Assembly: GCF_000413935.1 (NCBI RefSeq)
Contig: NZ_KE340384.1
Coordinates: 1 to 64,000 of the forward strand
DNA length: 64,000 nt
From: Acinetobacter colistiniresistens
Lineage (GTDB): Bacteria; Pseudomonadota; Gammaproteobacteria; Pseudomonadales; Moraxellaceae
Direction: 5' to 3'
The number at the start of each line of letters is the position of its first letter. Within the stretch, counting starts at the first letter, position 1. The notes beneath the pieces were generated by a model, which was not told the origin of the DNA, ran no database searches, and saw only the letters and a list, made by a program, of their open reading frames with translations. Position numbers and translations under genes: made by a program. Shown here piece after piece: positions 38,459 to 51,322 of the stretch.

Positions 38459-39058
38459 ATGATGGAAAAGCGATCTATCAAAGCCATTCTCACAACATCT
38501 ACACTTGCCGCAGTGCTTGCCTTGGTCGGTTGTGACCAAACACCACAGGACAATCAACAGGCTGAACAATCCACTGAGCTGGAGCAATCCATCAGCACAC
38601 CAGAAGATCAACAAGGTCACAGCTCAACTGCGCAGCAAAGCCAGAATTTAAGCCGTGGCAATATGCTCAATATTGCCCGTGATATTGCCAAGCTTCAGAT
38701 CGAAACCGATGACTATGTCACGCTGCTGAAACAATCGCAAAGCAATCTAGAGCAGGCGATCCAGGATAAGAATGCACAGAAGTTACAAAGCACCACAGGT
38801 GAGTTAAATCAGCAACTGCATAACTTGCACGACGCCTTATTGTCATTGAATCTCAGAAGTGATGAAGTCGATCAGATCCGCCAAAGCCTATTGGCTGCCA
38901 ATCAGCAGCTGTTAAATATGCCTCTCTTGCATGGTCAAACCGACCTTTCAAAAATTGATTTTGCCAAGATCGAGAAACAGTTTAATAGCATTCAAATGGA
39001 CATGGTGAAACTGGCCACTTTGGTATTGGGCAATCATAAAGCCGATTCGAATGCCTAG
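38459..39058 (+). CDS. Small lipoprotein of unknown function
   Basis: This exported protein of about 199 residues has a signal peptide ending in a lipobox (ALVGC), with the lipidated cysteine near residue 24-25. A Gln/Ser-rich low-complexity segment (about 25-60) and a helical, probably coiled-coil body follow (TDDYVTLLKQSQSNLEQAIQ). The frame opens at a GTG 12 nt earlier. A TATAAT box at 38438-38443 would start transcription only about 9 nt before the ATG, so the mRNA may have a very short leader. The function is not recognised. Confidence 0.72.
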   Translation: MMEKRSIKAILTTSTLAAVLALVGCDQTPQDNQQAEQSTELEQSISTPEDQQGHSSTAQQSQNLSRGNMLNIARDIAKLQIETDDYVTLLKQSQSNLEQAIQDKNAQKLQSTTGELNQQLHNLHDALLSLNLRSDEVDQIRQSLLAANQQLLNMPLLHGQTDLSKIDFAKIEKQFNSIQMDMVKLATLVLGNHKADSNA

Positions 39059-39090
39059 AGATTAATTCTTTTAATTTTCAATTTGCGATA

Positions 39091-39117
39091 AAAAAGCCAC
39101 CTGACGGTGGCTTTTTT
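39091..39117. terminator. Bidirectional terminator at the end of the atp operon
   Basis: The 11-bp stem AAAAAGCCACC / GGTGGCTTTTT with a TGAC loop has A and T runs on both sides. It is 20 nt past atpC and 33 nt past the convergent lipoprotein gene, so it can end both transcripts. Confidence 0.9.
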
Positions 39118-39136
39118 AATCTCGAACCTGCAGTAA

Positions 39137-39556
39137 TTAAAGTGCGCGGTTTTTGATTTTACGAATTGTTTCAAGCTGGCCTGAGATCTCTGAAAGAGAT
39201 GCCAATGCCGCAGCTGAGTCCAAATCACTCTTTTGATTGGCTAACAATGCTTCAGCTTGTTTACGAGCTTCCATAATTGCAGCTTCATCCAAGTTGTCAG
39301 CGCGAATTGCAGTATCTGCAAGTACGGTCACAACGTGAGGTTGAACTTCTAACACACCGCCTGATACATAAACGATTTCTTCTGTACCATTTTCCAACTG
39401 AACACGAATCGGGCCCGGTTGGAGCAAAGTTACGAGTGGCGCATGTCCTGGTAAAATACCAAGCTCACCGCCCGCACCTTTTGCGATTAACATCGTAACT
39501 TGTCCAGAGTAAATCGACTCTTTAACACTTACAACATCACATTGCATAGTCGCCAT
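39137..39556 (-). CDS. atpC: ATP synthase epsilon subunit
   Basis: This 139-residue F1 central-stalk subunit couples rotation to catalysis and restrains ATP hydrolysis. The N-terminal beta-sandwich is clear (VVSVKESIYSGQVTMLIAKG, GELGILPGHAPLVTLL). The C-terminal helical hairpin follows (AIMEARKQAEALLANQ). It is the last gene of the atp operon and starts 28 nt after atpD. Confidence 0.97.
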   Translation of the reverse strand: MATMQCDVVSVKESIYSGQVTMLIAKGAGGELGILPGHAPLVTLLQPGPIRVQLENGTEEIVYVSGGVLEVQPHVVTVLADTAIRADNLDEAAIMEARKQAEALLANQKSDLDSAAALASLSEISGQLETIRKIKNRAL

Positions 39557-39584
39557 GAGAATCTCCTTAAATTAGAGTTGCTAA

Positions 39585-40994
<1,410 letters not shown>

Positions 40995-41009
40995 TCAAAC
41001 TTAATAATG

Positions 41010-41879
41010 TTAAACGGCAGCGGCACCGCCAACGATCTCGGAAATTTCCTGAGTAATCGCGGCTTGACGCAGCTTGTTGTAAATGAGCTGTAGGTCTTTA
41101 ATCAATTGTCCTGCGTTGTCTGTCGCTGCTTTCATCGCGACCATACGAGCTGACTGCTCACATGCAACGTTTTCAATCACACCTTGATAAACCATAGACT
41201 CGATATAGCGAACCAACAAACCATTTAACAATTCTTCTGCTTCTGGTTCGTAGAGATAGTCCCAACCATAAGTACGGTTGAGGTCATCGCCTTCTTCTGC
41301 CGGTGCTAAAGGAACAAGTTGTTCAACTTTAGGCTGCTGAGTCATTGCATTGACAAAGCCATTTGATACGAGGTAGATACGATCTAATTCGCCCTTATCA
41401 AATGCATCAAGCATAACCTGCACTGAGCCTGTTAACTGTTCCAAACTCGGCGCATCGCCAAGTTGGGTCGTTGCACCAAGCACTTTACCGCCGTAATTCT
41501 TAAAAAACGAAACCGCTTTTTGACCAATCAAAGCAAATTCAACTTCAATTGACTGCTGTTGTTGTGCTTTGACATGCTGCACAACTTTCTTGAACAAGTT
41601 AATGTTCAAGCCACCTGCCAAACCACGATCTGAAGACACTACGATATAGCCAACACGCTTAACTGGGCGTTCAACCATATAACGGTGTTTGTATTCAGGG
41701 TTTGCTTGGACCAAGTGAGCAATTACACGGCGCATATTATCGGCATACGGACGGCCCTGAGCCATGCGCTCTTGCGCACGACGCATTTTCGAAGCAGCTA
41801 CCATTTGCATCGCGCGAGTAATCTTTTGCGTGCTCTTGATACTAGCTACTTTGGCGCGAATTTCTTTTAAATTTGCCAT
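41010..41879 (-). CDS. atpG: ATP synthase gamma subunit
   Basis: This 289-residue central shaft of F1 has conserved termini: [21 protein letters not shown] at the start and the [20 protein letters not shown] helix at the end. [11 protein letters not shown] is the conserved middle motif. It lies 77 nt after atpA and 30 nt before atpD. Confidence 0.97.
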   Translation of the reverse strand: MANLKEIRAKVASIKSTQKITRAMQMVAASKMRRAQERMAQGRPYADNMRRVIAHLVQANPEYKHRYMVERPVKRVGYIVVSSDRGLAGGLNINLFKKVVQHVKAQQQQSIEVEFALIGQKAVSFFKNYGGKVLGATTQLGDAPSLEQLTGSVQVMLDAFDKGELDRIYLVSNGFVNAMTQQPKVEQLVPLAPAEEGDDLNRTYGWDYLYEPEAEELLNGLLVRYIESMVYQGVIENVACEQSARMVAMKAATDNAGQLIKDLQLIYNKLRQAAITQEISEIVGGAAAV

Positions 41880-41956
41880 ACGCTTAACCTAGTATTCGAA
41901 AGCTCTTTCGAGCTTCCGAAGGTTGATCCGTGAACCAAACTTAACTAAAGATAAAC

Positions 41957-43501
41957 TTAGTAAGTTTGAGTCGCTTTGAAGCTCTCAATACCTGATTTGA
42001 TTGCTGCTTCGATGTCTTTGTTGTAATCACCAGTTTCATCGATCTGTTGCATTAACGCAGCATATTCAGAGCGGAAGTAAGAGATTAACGCAGCATCAAA
42101 GTCTACGATTTTCTTCACTTCTACGTCAGCCATATAGCCTTCGTTCGATGCATATACAGAAACAGCTTGGTCAGCAATTGAGTATGGAGCATATTGTTTT
42201 TGCTTCATTAACTCAGTTACACGTTGACCATGCTCAAGTTGCTTACGTGTTGCTTCATCAAGGTCAGAAGCAAACTGAGCAAACGCAGCCAATTCACGGT
42301 ATTGTGCTAGAGCAGTACGGATACCACCAGACAATTTTTTGATGATCTTAGTTTGAGCTGAACCACCAACACGTGATACCGAGATACCCGCGTTCACAGC
42401 AGGACGAATACCTGCGTTGAATAATGATGTTTCTAAGAAGATCTGACCGTCAGTAATCGAGATTACGTTGGTTGGTACGAATGCAGATACGTCACCAGCT
42501 TGAGTTTCAATGATCGGTAATGCAGTTAAAGAACCAGTTTGACCTGTTACAGCACCGTTCGTGAATTTCTCAACATAATCAGCTGAAACGCGCGAAGCAC
42601 GTTCAAGAAGACGCGAGTGAAGATAGAATACGTCACCTGGATACGCTTCACGACCTGGTGGACGACGTAACAATAATGAAATTTGACGGTAAGCAACAGC
42701 TTGCTTAGACAAATCATCATAAATGATTAACGCATCTTCACCACGATCACGGAAGTATTCACCCATTGTACAGCCAGAATACGGAGCTAAATACTGCATT
42801 GCTGCAGGATCAGCGGCCGCAGCTGCGACAACAGTTGTATACGCCATAGCGCCAGTTTCTTCTAGCTTGCGTACTACGTTTGCAATTGTTGATTGTTTTT
42901 GACCAATCGCAACGTATACACATTTAATGCCAGAGTTTTTCTGAGCGATGATCGCATCGATCGCCATTGCTGTTTTACCAGTTTGACGGTCACCAATAAT
43001 CAACTCACGCTGACCACGACCTACAGGGATCATGGTATCAACTGATTTATAACCAGTTTGAACAGGTTCGTCGACAGACTGACGCCAAATTACACCTGGT
43101 GCTACTTTTTCAACAGCATCCGTTAGTTTTGCATCAATCGGGCCTTTACCATCAATTGGGTTACCCAAAGCGTCTACGACACGGCCAAGAAGTTCAGGAC
43201 CAACCGGAACTTCTAATACACGACCTGTGCAACGAGCTTTTTGACCTTCTTGCAGGCTTAGGTAGTTACCTAAAACAACGGCACCCACTGAATCCTGTTC
43301 TAGGTTCAGTGCCATACCAAATAAGCCGCCGTCGAATTCGATCATTTCACCGTACATTGCATCTGCAAGACCGTGAATACGCACGATACCGTCAGATACC
43401 ATGACGATGGTACCTTCATTCTTCGCGGTCGCGCTGGTGTCCAGATCGCCGATACGCTGTTTAATGAGCGCACTGATCTCGGATGGATTCAGTTGTTGCA
43501 T
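41957..43501 (-). CDS. atpA: ATP synthase alpha subunit
   Basis: This 514-residue non-catalytic nucleotide-binding F1 subunit has Walker A GDRQTGKT near 169-176 and the arginine-finger region ([10 protein letters not shown]). The frame opens 5 codons earlier, but the ATG at 43501 ([10 protein letters not shown]) has AGGA 8 nt upstream. It is 42 nt after atpH. Confidence 0.98.
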   Translation of the reverse strand: MQQLNPSEISALIKQRIGDLDTSATAKNEGTIVMVSDGIVRIHGLADAMYGEMIEFDGGLFGMALNLEQDSVGAVVLGNYLSLQEGQKARCTGRVLEVPVGPELLGRVVDALGNPIDGKGPIDAKLTDAVEKVAPGVIWRQSVDEPVQTGYKSVDTMIPVGRGQRELIIGDRQTGKTAMAIDAIIAQKNSGIKCVYVAIGQKQSTIANVVRKLEETGAMAYTTVVAAAAADPAAMQYLAPYSGCTMGEYFRDRGEDALIIYDDLSKQAVAYRQISLLLRRPPGREAYPGDVFYLHSRLLERASRVSADYVEKFTNGAVTGQTGSLTALPIIETQAGDVSAFVPTNVISITDGQIFLETSLFNAGIRPAVNAGISVSRVGGSAQTKIIKKLSGGIRTALAQYRELAAFAQFASDLDEATRKQLEHGQRVTELMKQKQYAPYSIADQAVSVYASNEGYMADVEVKKIVDFDAALISYFRSEYAALMQQIDETGDYNKDIEAAIKSGIESFKATQTY

Positions 43502-43543
43502 TGCGCTATTCCTCAATCTTTTTTAAGTTCAGTCTTTTTGCTA

Positions 43544-44080
43544 TTAGGCAAGAAGACGAGTCCGCATTTTTTCAAGCTTGTTAAGCGCAGAGTCATCTAT
43601 CACTTGGTCGCCTGCACGAATCACAACACCTGCGATTAACGCTGGATTAACGTTAACAGTGACATGAACTGTTCTGTTAAAACGTTTTTCAAGCGCGTGA
43701 GCTAAAATATGCTCTTGTGTCGCATCCATTGGAAAAGCAGATTCAATCTCTACTTCCAATGTGTTGTTGTTCTGCGATTTAAGTAATTCGTATTCTGCTG
43801 CGATTTCAGGCAATAAAACCAAACGATCGTTGTCTGCAAGCAAGGTCAAGAAATTTGACACTGATTGAGACTGATCTTCACCTAAAACCTTCGCAAAAAG
43901 ACCTACTTGTTCCGCAGGAGTCAGCTCAGGGCGATTTAAATAAGCGGAAAATGCTTCGTCTTGCACCGCAGCACCGAGCAGTTGTAACGCATTTGACCAA
44001 GCGTCAGTTGCATTCTGCTCAGATGCATAAGCAAATGCTGCTTTGGCGTACGGGCGTGCTAACGTCAAGAGTTCAGCCAT
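43544..44080 (-). CDS. atpH: ATP synthase delta subunit
   Basis: This 178-residue subunit links the F1 head to the peripheral stalk. It has the typical opening [16 protein letters not shown] and the C-terminal [16 protein letters not shown] motif. It starts 11 nt after atpF ends. Confidence 0.96.
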   Translation of the reverse strand: MAELLTLARPYAKAAFAYASEQNATDAWSNALQLLGAAVQDEAFSAYLNRPELTPAEQVGLFAKVLGEDQSQSVSNFLTLLADNDRLVLLPEIAAEYELLKSQNNNTLEVEIESAFPMDATQEHILAHALEKRFNRTVHVTVNVNPALIAGVVIRAGDQVIDDSALNKLEKMRTRLLA

Positions 44081-44091
44081 ATTCGCCTCGC

Positions 44092-44562
44092 TTAAAGTTT
44101 AGCAGCCAGCTGATTCAGCATGGCATTATGAGCTTCTGCGTCAACTTGTTGGTTCAGAATTTTTTCTGCGCCAGCAACTGCCAAAGCAGCAACTTGTTGA
44201 CGTAATTCTTCGCGAGCAGAATTGATGTCTTGATCAACAGTTTCTTTCGCCTGTTGACGAATACGCTCACCTTCAGCAGATGCTTGGGTACGCGCTTCTT
44301 CGATCAATTGTGCTGCACGACGGTTCGCTTGTTCGATCAATTGAGCCGCTTGTGCTTTTGCTGCGTCTAATTCTGCCTTAACTTGTGCTTGCGCATCAGC
44401 AAGGTCAGCTTTTGCTTTTTCAGCAGCATTTAAGCCATCAGCGATTTTACGCTGACGCTCACTAATCGCATTGATTAGTGGTGGCCAAACAAACTTCATG
44501 CAGAATGCGACAAAGATCGCAAATGCAATTGCCTGGCCAATCAATGTGAGGTTGATATTCAT
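44092..44562 (-). CDS. atpF: ATP synthase subunit b
   Basis: This 156-residue peripheral stalk subunit has an N-terminal membrane anchor ([20 protein letters not shown]) and a long charged, alanine-rich helix. The frame opens 5 codons earlier; the ATG at 44562 has AGGA 8 nt upstream, as in atpA. Confidence 0.96.
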   Translation of the reverse strand: MNINLTLIGQAIAFAIFVAFCMKFVWPPLINAISERQRKIADGLNAAEKAKADLADAQAQVKAELDAAKAQAAQLIEQANRRAAQLIEEARTQASAEGERIRQQAKETVDQDINSAREELRQQVAALAVAGAEKILNQQVDAEAHNAMLNQLAAKL

Positions 44563-44601
44563 TTCGCTATTCCTCAATATGTGGATTTAGGAATTAAGCT
44601 A

Positions 44602-44880
<279 letters not shown>

Positions 44881-44929
44881 TTAAACTAAAATTTAAGCCC
44901 AACTGTCAGGTGACAATCAGGCAATACCA

Positions 44930-45808
<879 letters not shown>

Positions 45809-45904
45809 TCACACCTGGTCAATGTCAATCATTAAAAAGAAGAGAAACGAATCATGCGGATGGCCATAATTCCGCTTCTACTTCCAAAAATCTCAAAATG
45901 TGCC

Positions 45905-46303
45905 TTACCCTCGTTTTTGTAGACGTGCCACCCAAAATGGCGCGACCCACGACATCGCTTGTACGAGAATAAATCCACAAAACAATGCAACCGGTGACAG
46001 CGGTTTAACATTGCTCAAAATTAATATAAAACCCACGATCACAATCGCAAACTTACCGAGCATTCCTCGGTACATATTCAGCATGACTTGTTTTGATGCT
46101 CTTGCGCCTGCCGTTCTAAACGACTGCCAAGCAAAATAACAGTGTGCCAACCAACATACCAAAGCCCCAAGCGCAGCACTCAAAGCAGCAGTTGTATCTT
46201 TTATTGCCCATGCAAGCAACGCTGCAACAGCAATCATACACGCTTGTAAGAAGACCAAAGCTTTTGCTAATCGTCGGTCAATCATGCGACTAGTTTGGCT
46301 CAT
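45905..46303 (-). CDS. atpI: ATP synthase assembly protein AtpI
   Basis: This 132-residue inner-membrane protein has four hydrophobic segments. It is the usual first gene of the atp operon and is implicated in c-ring assembly. It lies 99 nt upstream of atpB and just downstream of a good promoter (46368-46396). Confidence 0.9.
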   Translation of the reverse strand: MSQTSRMIDRRLAKALVFLQACMIAVAALLAWAIKDTTAALSAALGALVCWLAHCYFAWQSFRTAGARASKQVMLNMYRGMLGKFAIVIVGFILILSNVKPLSPVALFCGFILVQAMSWVAPFWVARLQKRG

Positions 46304-46367
46304 TTTTTACCCACTTACAGCAGAACTGCTTGACAAGTTTTAATCATGATCGTTTCGAATCGCAGGC

Positions 46368-46396
46368 ATTATAGAGTTACACCCCTGAACATGCAA
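46368..46396 (-). promoter_or_regulatory. Promoter of the atp operon
   Basis: On the minus strand, -35 TTGCAT and -10 TATAAT are separated by 17 bp, about 65 bp upstream of the atpI ATG. The consensus -10, ideal spacing and position make it the likely main promoter of atpIBEFHAGDC. Confidence 0.75.
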
Positions 46397-46404
46397 TCTT
46401 TTCT

Positions 46405-46422
46405 CGACTTAAGTCGGGTTTT
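46405..46422. terminator. Palindrome between znuA and the atp promoter
   Basis: CGACTTAAGTCG is a perfect 12-bp palindrome followed on the plus strand by GGTTTTTT. It lies about 60 nt past the znuA stop codon. It may help end znuA transcription, although the T run is on the opposite strand. Confidence 0.4.
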
Positions 46423-46473
46423 TTCGTTACCATATTTTCTGACGATAGAGTCAATTGATTTTTATTTTTTTGA

Positions 46474-47313
46474 TCAATTTTGTGCACTTATTACGCATTT
46501 ATCGGTTTTTGAAGCCAATTTTTGCCACGCTGTTACAAAATTGTCTTCGCCACGCATGCTTTCATCGACCGGTTGGAAAACTACTGGGTTCATTTTTTGG
46601 TACTGACTGGCACTCGCTGTCGTTTCAGCCAATAAGCACATTTTATTTTGTGGGCGATTATCTCTTAAATACTTGATTTGGGCTGCAGTCGGAGCAATGT
46701 GCGGATCATCCGTTAATGCGCCTGCAAATTTCAAGTTTAAGGCCCGCTCCAAGTATTGATAGGCATCATGATAAGACCAATAGTTCTTGGTTTTGGTTGA
46801 ACTTTCATATTGTTGAGAAGCCTGCAACATTTGCTGTGAAAATTCTTTGGCATTGGCCATATATTTGGCCCGATTTTCGGGATATTGCTGCGAACGTAAG
46901 GTCGCGATAAAAAATGCGATGCGAACTGCATTATTCGGATCCAACCACACATGACTATCTATAGTATTTGGCATAGACGCACCACGCAAATTACGTAGTG
47001 GCAAAGTGGTTAAAATACCTGAGTCCAATAAAGCAATCGCTTTACGGTTCGAGCTCAACATTTTTTCCAGTGGCGCTTCATGGGATTTACCCAACCAGAT
47101 GACCAATGACGCATCTTGAATCGCTTTACGATGAGCAGGGGTAAGTTGTACATCATGACCACTCTGGTCTTTCAGGAGCAGAACAGGTTGTTCTACTCCA
47201 TCTGTGACTTGTTTGGCAATCAAATAAATTGGATGTGTTGAAACCACCAAGCTTTGTGTCCAGCCCCATGTGCTTAACATCGAAAACAAGACAAAAACAA
47301 TTAGGCGGGACAT
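46474..47313 (-). CDS. znuA: Zinc ABC transporter substrate-binding protein
   Basis: This periplasmic zinc-binding protein of about 279 residues feeds ZnuBC. It has a signal peptide (MSRLIVFVLFSMLSTWGWTQ) and metal-ligand histidines in STHPIYLIA, SHEAP and DSHVWLDP. The charged His-rich loop typical of many ZnuA proteins is absent. The frame can open at 47355, but that start would fall inside the Zur-like box; the ATG at 47313 gives a proper signal peptide. It is divergent from zur-znuCB. Confidence 0.88.
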   Translation of the reverse strand: MSRLIVFVLFSMLSTWGWTQSLVVSTHPIYLIAKQVTDGVEQPVLLLKDQSGHDVQLTPAHRKAIQDASLVIWLGKSHEAPLEKMLSSNRKAIALLDSGILTTLPLRNLRGASMPNTIDSHVWLDPNNAVRIAFFIATLRSQQYPENRAKYMANAKEFSQQMLQASQQYESSTKTKNYWSYHDAYQYLERALNLKFAGALTDDPHIAPTAAQIKYLRDNRPQNKMCLLAETTASASQYQKMNPVVFQPVDESMRGEDNFVTAWQKLASKTDKCVISAQN

Positions 47314-47337
47314 TTCAACATTACTCACGAAATAAAG

Positions 47338-47356
47338 CATGTTATAATATAACAAA
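47338..47356. promoter_or_regulatory. Zur-like box, znuA side
   Basis: CATGTTATAATATAACA is a near-perfect palindrome that matches the gamma-proteobacterial Zur consensus (GTTATA-TATAAC core). It sits 25 bp upstream of the chosen znuA start. Binding of zinc-loaded Zur would shut off znuA. Confidence 0.78.
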
Positions 47357-47441
47357 AGTTAAAAAATGCCTATGTCTATTTTAAGATTCATAGCCCGATC
47401 GACCACGAGCTTAACTTATATATAGCTCGTTATATTAAATT

Positions 47442-47460
47442 GCATGTTATGATAGTAAAT
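47442..47460. promoter_or_regulatory. Zur-like box, zur side (weaker)
   Basis: GCATGTTATGATAGTAAAT matches the znuA-side box at most positions but has an imperfect right arm. It is 75 bp upstream of the zur ATG and likely serves the zur-znuCB promoter. Confidence 0.6.
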
Positions 47461-47533
47461 CTATTGAAATGTCATAAACCTTTATGACCCACTGAAACAT
47501 CGATAGATTTTACAAAAACAATGAGGTCAATCT

Positions 47534-48031
47534 ATGAGTTCTTGTTCACATGAACATGACAATGCCTTACATGGTGTTCATGGTCATCATGACATTAAAG
47601 CGCGACTTACTGAGGCAGAACTGTTATGTACTGCAACTGGCGCTCGCCTGACACCTTTACGTAAAGAAGTGCTTGAACTCATTTTAAATGCCTCTGGCCC
47701 AATGGGCGCCTATGATTTATTGGCGAAAATCAAAGGTCAGGCAGACCGCCCTGCTGCACCACCAACAGTGTATCGTAGCTTAGACTTTTTATTAGAAAAA
47801 GGGTTGATTCACAGGCTGACTTCAATTAATGCCTATATTCCTTGTTGTCACCCGCGTGAAGGACATCAAGCCGCGTTTCTCATCTGTACAGAATGTCATT
47901 CCGTCAAAGAAGCATCTGCACAAGGGCTGATCCAGCAGCTTGATCAACTCGCCGCCTCAGACCAATTCTTAGCGCAGCACAGCATTATTGAAATTTCTGG
48001 AAAATGTCATCAGTGCAGCACACGCCAATAA
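47534..48031 (+). CDS. zur: Zinc uptake regulator, Fur family
   Basis: This 165-residue zinc-responsive repressor has an N-terminal winged helix (LTPLRKEVLELILN, PPTVYRSLDFLLEKGLIHRL), a histidine-rich opening (SHEHDNALHGVHGHH), and structural zinc cysteines in CTECHS and CHQCST. It is placed beside znu genes, which separates it from Fur. The stop codon lies 28 nt inside znuC, so the two are tightly coupled. Confidence 0.94.
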   Translation: MSSCSHEHDNALHGVHGHHDIKARLTEAELLCTATGARLTPLRKEVLELILNASGPMGAYDLLAKIKGQADRPAAPPTVYRSLDFLLEKGLIHRLTSINAYIPCCHPREGHQAAFLICTECHSVKEASAQGLIQQLDQLAASDQFLAQHSIIEISGKCHQCSTRQ

Positions 48032-48792
48032 GCACTCCACTTATTCAACTGGAGAATATCTCAGTTCGGCGAGACGAACGGGATATTTTGAGAAATGTAG
48101 ATTTTGCTTTGCAGGCAAAAGAGATTGTGACGCTGATTGGTCCCAATGGCGCGGGTAAATCTACATTAATCAAAGTACTGCTTGGCATCATGTCCCCCAA
48201 TAAAGGCAAGATCCACTGTGCTAAAAAATTAAAACTGGCCTACGTGCCGCAAAAGTTTAATCCATCTGCCAGCTTGCCTTTACGAGTACAAGATTTACTG
48301 GATCTGGAAATCTGCACAGCAGATTTACGTGCAGAGATTATTCGCGACACAGGCATCCAAAAATTACAGGCATCCAAAGTACAGCAGCTGTCAGGGGGTG
48401 AACGGCAACGGGTGTTACTGGCTCGCGCCTTACTGCGTCAGCCTGATATTCTCGTCTTGGATGAACCGATGCAGGGGCTGGACATTCAGTCCGAAGCTGA
48501 ACTGTATGAATATGTACGTAGCTTACCTGAACGTTATGGCTGTGCTGTGCTGATGGTGTCGCATGATTTGCAATGGGTGATGCAAGGGACGCACCGTGTG
48601 GTCTGCCTGAACAAACACATCTGTTGCAGCGGTCTACCTGAAAGCATTCAACAGCATCCAGAATACCAAGCCATTTTTGGTACCCAAAGGATGTTCTACC
48701 AGCACCATCACAACCACTGTGGCCATAGTGATCATGCTGAACCGTGTTCCCACGATCCGCGTCCTCATATCCACCCAGAACCAAAGGTCTAA
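48004..48792 (+). CDS. znuC: Zinc ABC transporter ATP-binding protein
   Basis: This 262-residue ATPase has Walker A GPNGAGKST, signature LSGGERQRV, Walker B ILVLDEP and switch His in VSHDL. The C-terminus is histidine-rich (YQHHHNHCGHSDHAEPCSHD), which may bind zinc. The ATG lies inside the end of zur (28-nt overlap). Confidence 0.95.
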   Translation: MSSVQHTPISTPLIQLENISVRRDERDILRNVDFALQAKEIVTLIGPNGAGKSTLIKVLLGIMSPNKGKIHCAKKLKLAYVPQKFNPSASLPLRVQDLLDLEICTADLRAEIIRDTGIQKLQASKVQQLSGGERQRVLLARALLRQPDILVLDEPMQGLDIQSEAELYEYVRSLPERYGCAVLMVSHDLQWVMQGTHRVVCLNKHICCSGLPESIQQHPEYQAIFGTQRMFYQHHHNHCGHSDHAEPCSHDPRPHIHPEPKV

Positions 48793-48795
48793 GCC

Positions 48796-49605
48796 ATGAT
48801 GGAATGGTTACAACTCCTGTTACCTGCTTGGATCATGGGGTCATTGCTGGTTTTCCTGACCGCTCCACTCGGTTGCCTGATGCTGTGGCGCAGAATGTCT
48901 TTTTTTGCCGACACCATGGCACATGGTACCCTGCTCGGTGTGGCAGTTGCAGGTATTCTGAATTTACCGTTCTGGCTCGGTGTAGCCTGCCTCGCCCTAT
49001 TGCTGGTTGCCCTGCTATGGGTGCTGCATGATTCACGCTTACCCAATGATGCACTGCTCGCTTTAAGCTCGGCCACCCTACTCTGCTCTGGCCTACTGTT
49101 AATTCAGCAAGTGCCAAGCCTACGCCCGGAATTATTGAGCTATCTATTTGGTGATTTACTCAGTATCGAGTGGTCTGATTTACCCATGTTTGCAGTGGTG
49201 ATCAGTGCTGCACTGATCGTGCTCTATCGTTCATGGTCAGCTCAGATTCAGATTGCAATTGATCCTGATATTGCGATGAGTGAAGGGGTAAATGCCAACT
49301 GGCAACGTCTGGTCTTTATGTTGTTATTGGCATTGTTTACGGTACTGGCGTTACGTGCGGTGGGTTCACTCTTGATGGGCGCGCTGCTGGTCATCCCAGC
49401 CCTCAGTGCCCGTTTACTGGCACACTCTCCTAAACAAATGGTGATCTGGGCATTTGTGTTAGCACAGTTTGGCGTTACCGTTGGCTTATGGTCAAGCGCT
49501 GCTTTAAATATTGCAACGGGGCTAAGCATCGTTTTATGTATGGCGCTGTGTTTTGCTGCCATTTTTATCGCACAAAAATTTAAAAGCCAGTCACAATCTG
49601 CCTAA
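48796..49605 (+). CDS. znuB: Zinc ABC transporter permease
   Basis: This 269-residue ABC-3 family permease has about eight membrane segments. It has FFADTMAHGTLLGVAVAGIL near residues 35-54, the usual opening of this family, and SLLMGALLVIPALSARLLA. It starts 3 nt after znuC ends. A second ATG follows the first directly, so the start may be one codon later. Confidence 0.95.
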   Translation: MMEWLQLLLPAWIMGSLLVFLTAPLGCLMLWRRMSFFADTMAHGTLLGVAVAGILNLPFWLGVACLALLLVALLWVLHDSRLPNDALLALSSATLLCSGLLLIQQVPSLRPELLSYLFGDLLSIEWSDLPMFAVVISAALIVLYRSWSAQIQIAIDPDIAMSEGVNANWQRLVFMLLLALFTVLALRAVGSLLMGALLVIPALSARLLAHSPKQMVIWAFVLAQFGVTVGLWSSAALNIATGLSIVLCMALCFAAIFIAQKFKSQSQSA

Positions 49606-49611
49606 CACGAT

Positions 49612-50238
49612 TTAGGCCGATTGCTGAATTACACTCAATAATAAGGCTGCACCACTAAACATCACGGCAAACCCACGATTTAAATATTTTTGCTGTGTCG
49701 GTGAGCGAAGCAGTCTCAACACTTTCGATGCCAGTCCGGTATAGCCCGCCATGACAATCAAATCAATCGTCACCATTGTCATTGCCATGATCAGGTATTG
49801 CAGCCACTGTGGTCGATTTAAGTCCAAAAACTGCGGTAGAACAGCCAATAAAAATACGATTGCTTTGGGGTTGCTCATATTCACCACAAAGCCTTTAAAC
49901 ACCAAAGCCAAAGCAGATTTATCATTCTGTTCCTGCTGAATCTCGATGTTTTGGATAGGTGCTGTCCACTGCATATAAGCTAGATAGAGCAAATAAATCA
50001 CACCAAACCATTTCACCACCTGAAAAGCCCAAGGAGTCGTGGCAAATAGGACACCAACGCCCGCAGCGACAATCAAAATTTGTAGAATCAGGGCCACTTG
50101 CAAACCGATCGCATTCCAATAGCCATGCTGAAAGCCATAGTTGAGACCACTCGACATTGAGGCAATTGCACCAGCCCCTGGAGAAATACTAATCACCCAG
50201 CAAGCCAACATAAAAGCAAACCAAATATGCAAAGACAT
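49612..50238 (-). CDS. LysE-family amino acid/homoserine exporter
   Basis: This 208-residue permease has six membrane segments. It contains the LysE/RhtB opening SPGAGAIASMSSGLNYGFQHG (near 20-40) and the KGFVVNMSNPKAIVFLLAVLPQF motif. It probably exports an amino acid or homoserine lactone; the substrate is not evident. It is convergent with znuB with only a 6-nt gap. Confidence 0.9.
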   Translation of the reverse strand: MSLHIWFAFMLACWVISISPGAGAIASMSSGLNYGFQHGYWNAIGLQVALILQILIVAAGVGVLFATTPWAFQVVKWFGVIYLLYLAYMQWTAPIQNIEIQQEQNDKSALALVFKGFVVNMSNPKAIVFLLAVLPQFLDLNRPQWLQYLIMAMTMVTIDLIVMAGYTGLASKVLRLLRSPTQQKYLNRGFAVMFSGAALLLSVIQQSA

Positions 50239-50395
50239 AGAAGTCGTGTCTGAAAAAAACGGAAATTATACCGTTTTATCAAGCTATCATGATGATATTT
50301 TGGACAATAAAATTTCATAAATAAGCTACTCAGCCTTCATCACATCAGGCACAATTATTCTTTTTGTCCCTTAAAAAACAACTAAGGAGATTTTA

Positions 50396-51316
50396 ATGAC
50401 TGCGCAATCTGTCATTCTTCCACTACCTTCTGACCATGCCCGCTTTATTGTTTTACGTTTAAAAGATTTAAGTGTTGCCGAATTAAAACAACAAATTGAA
50501 GTTCTACTTTCAACACGTGATCGCCTGATCACACAGCATCCCAATGACCAGATCAAAACTGCGGTTGCATTTGGCCCTGAACTCTGGTCAAAACTCTATT
50601 CTCAAACTCCAGAAGGCTTTAAGCAACTCGATCCGCAACAAGGCGCCTTCAATATGCCTGTAGTTCCTGCCGATGTGTTTATTCATATTGCCAGTGCCCG
50701 TGCAGATATCTGCTTTGCCATCAGCCAAGCCTTCTTTCAGGGTATTCAAGATAAAGTTGAGGTTTTGGATGAACGTGCTTGCTTCCGTTTCTTTGATGGC
50801 CGTGACATGACCGGCTTTATTGATGGGACGGAAAACCCGCAATTCCCAGATGACCGTGCTGAAGCCGCCCTACTCCCAGAAACAGCCGAAGCTTTTGCCA
50901 ATGGCAGTTTTATCTTTGCACAACGCTATGTTCATGATCTGGCAAAATGGCAAATGCTCAAAGTCGATGCGCAAGAGCATGTCTTTGGTCGTACCAAACT
51001 AGAGTCAATTGAACTAGATGATGAGATCAAGCCAGAAAACTCACATGTGGCACGTACCGTGGTGGAAGATGATAAAGGGGAAGAAATGGAAATCTTGCGC
51101 CACAGCTTGCCTTATGGAGATGGCAAAGGTGAGCAAGGTTTATTTTTCGTCGCTTATACCAACAACCTCAGTATTATTGATGAAATGCTGAAACGCATGT
51201 TCGGCACCACAGGTGATGGTATCCATGACCGCTTATTGCATTTCACTACTGCCATTGATGGTGCTTATTATTTTGCGCCAAGTGATGAATTATTAGCACA
51301 ACTTTTAGAAGACTAA
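50396..51316 (+). CDS. Dyp-type heme peroxidase
   Basis: This 306-residue peroxidase has the GxxDG motif in GFIDGTENP (near 141-149) and the proximal heme histidine in SHVARTVVEDDKGEE (His near 220). The catalytic Arg and the GLFFVAYTN strand follow. No secretion signal is present, so it is cytoplasmic or encapsulated. AAGGAG lies 6 nt before the ATG. No encapsulin gene is adjacent. Confidence 0.92.
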   Translation: MTAQSVILPLPSDHARFIVLRLKDLSVAELKQQIEVLLSTRDRLITQHPNDQIKTAVAFGPELWSKLYSQTPEGFKQLDPQQGAFNMPVVPADVFIHIASARADICFAISQAFFQGIQDKVEVLDERACFRFFDGRDMTGFIDGTENPQFPDDRAEAALLPETAEAFANGSFIFAQRYVHDLAKWQMLKVDAQEHVFGRTKLESIELDDEIKPENSHVARTVVEDDKGEEMEILRHSLPYGDGKGEQGLFFVAYTNNLSIIDEMLKRMFGTTGDGIHDRLLHFTTAIDGAYYFAPSDELLAQLLED

Positions 51317-51322
51317 AACACC

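Noticed and set aside
32314-39058. Genomic island boundary by composition
   Set aside because: Base and codon use look like the rest of the window and no integrase or attachment repeats are visible.
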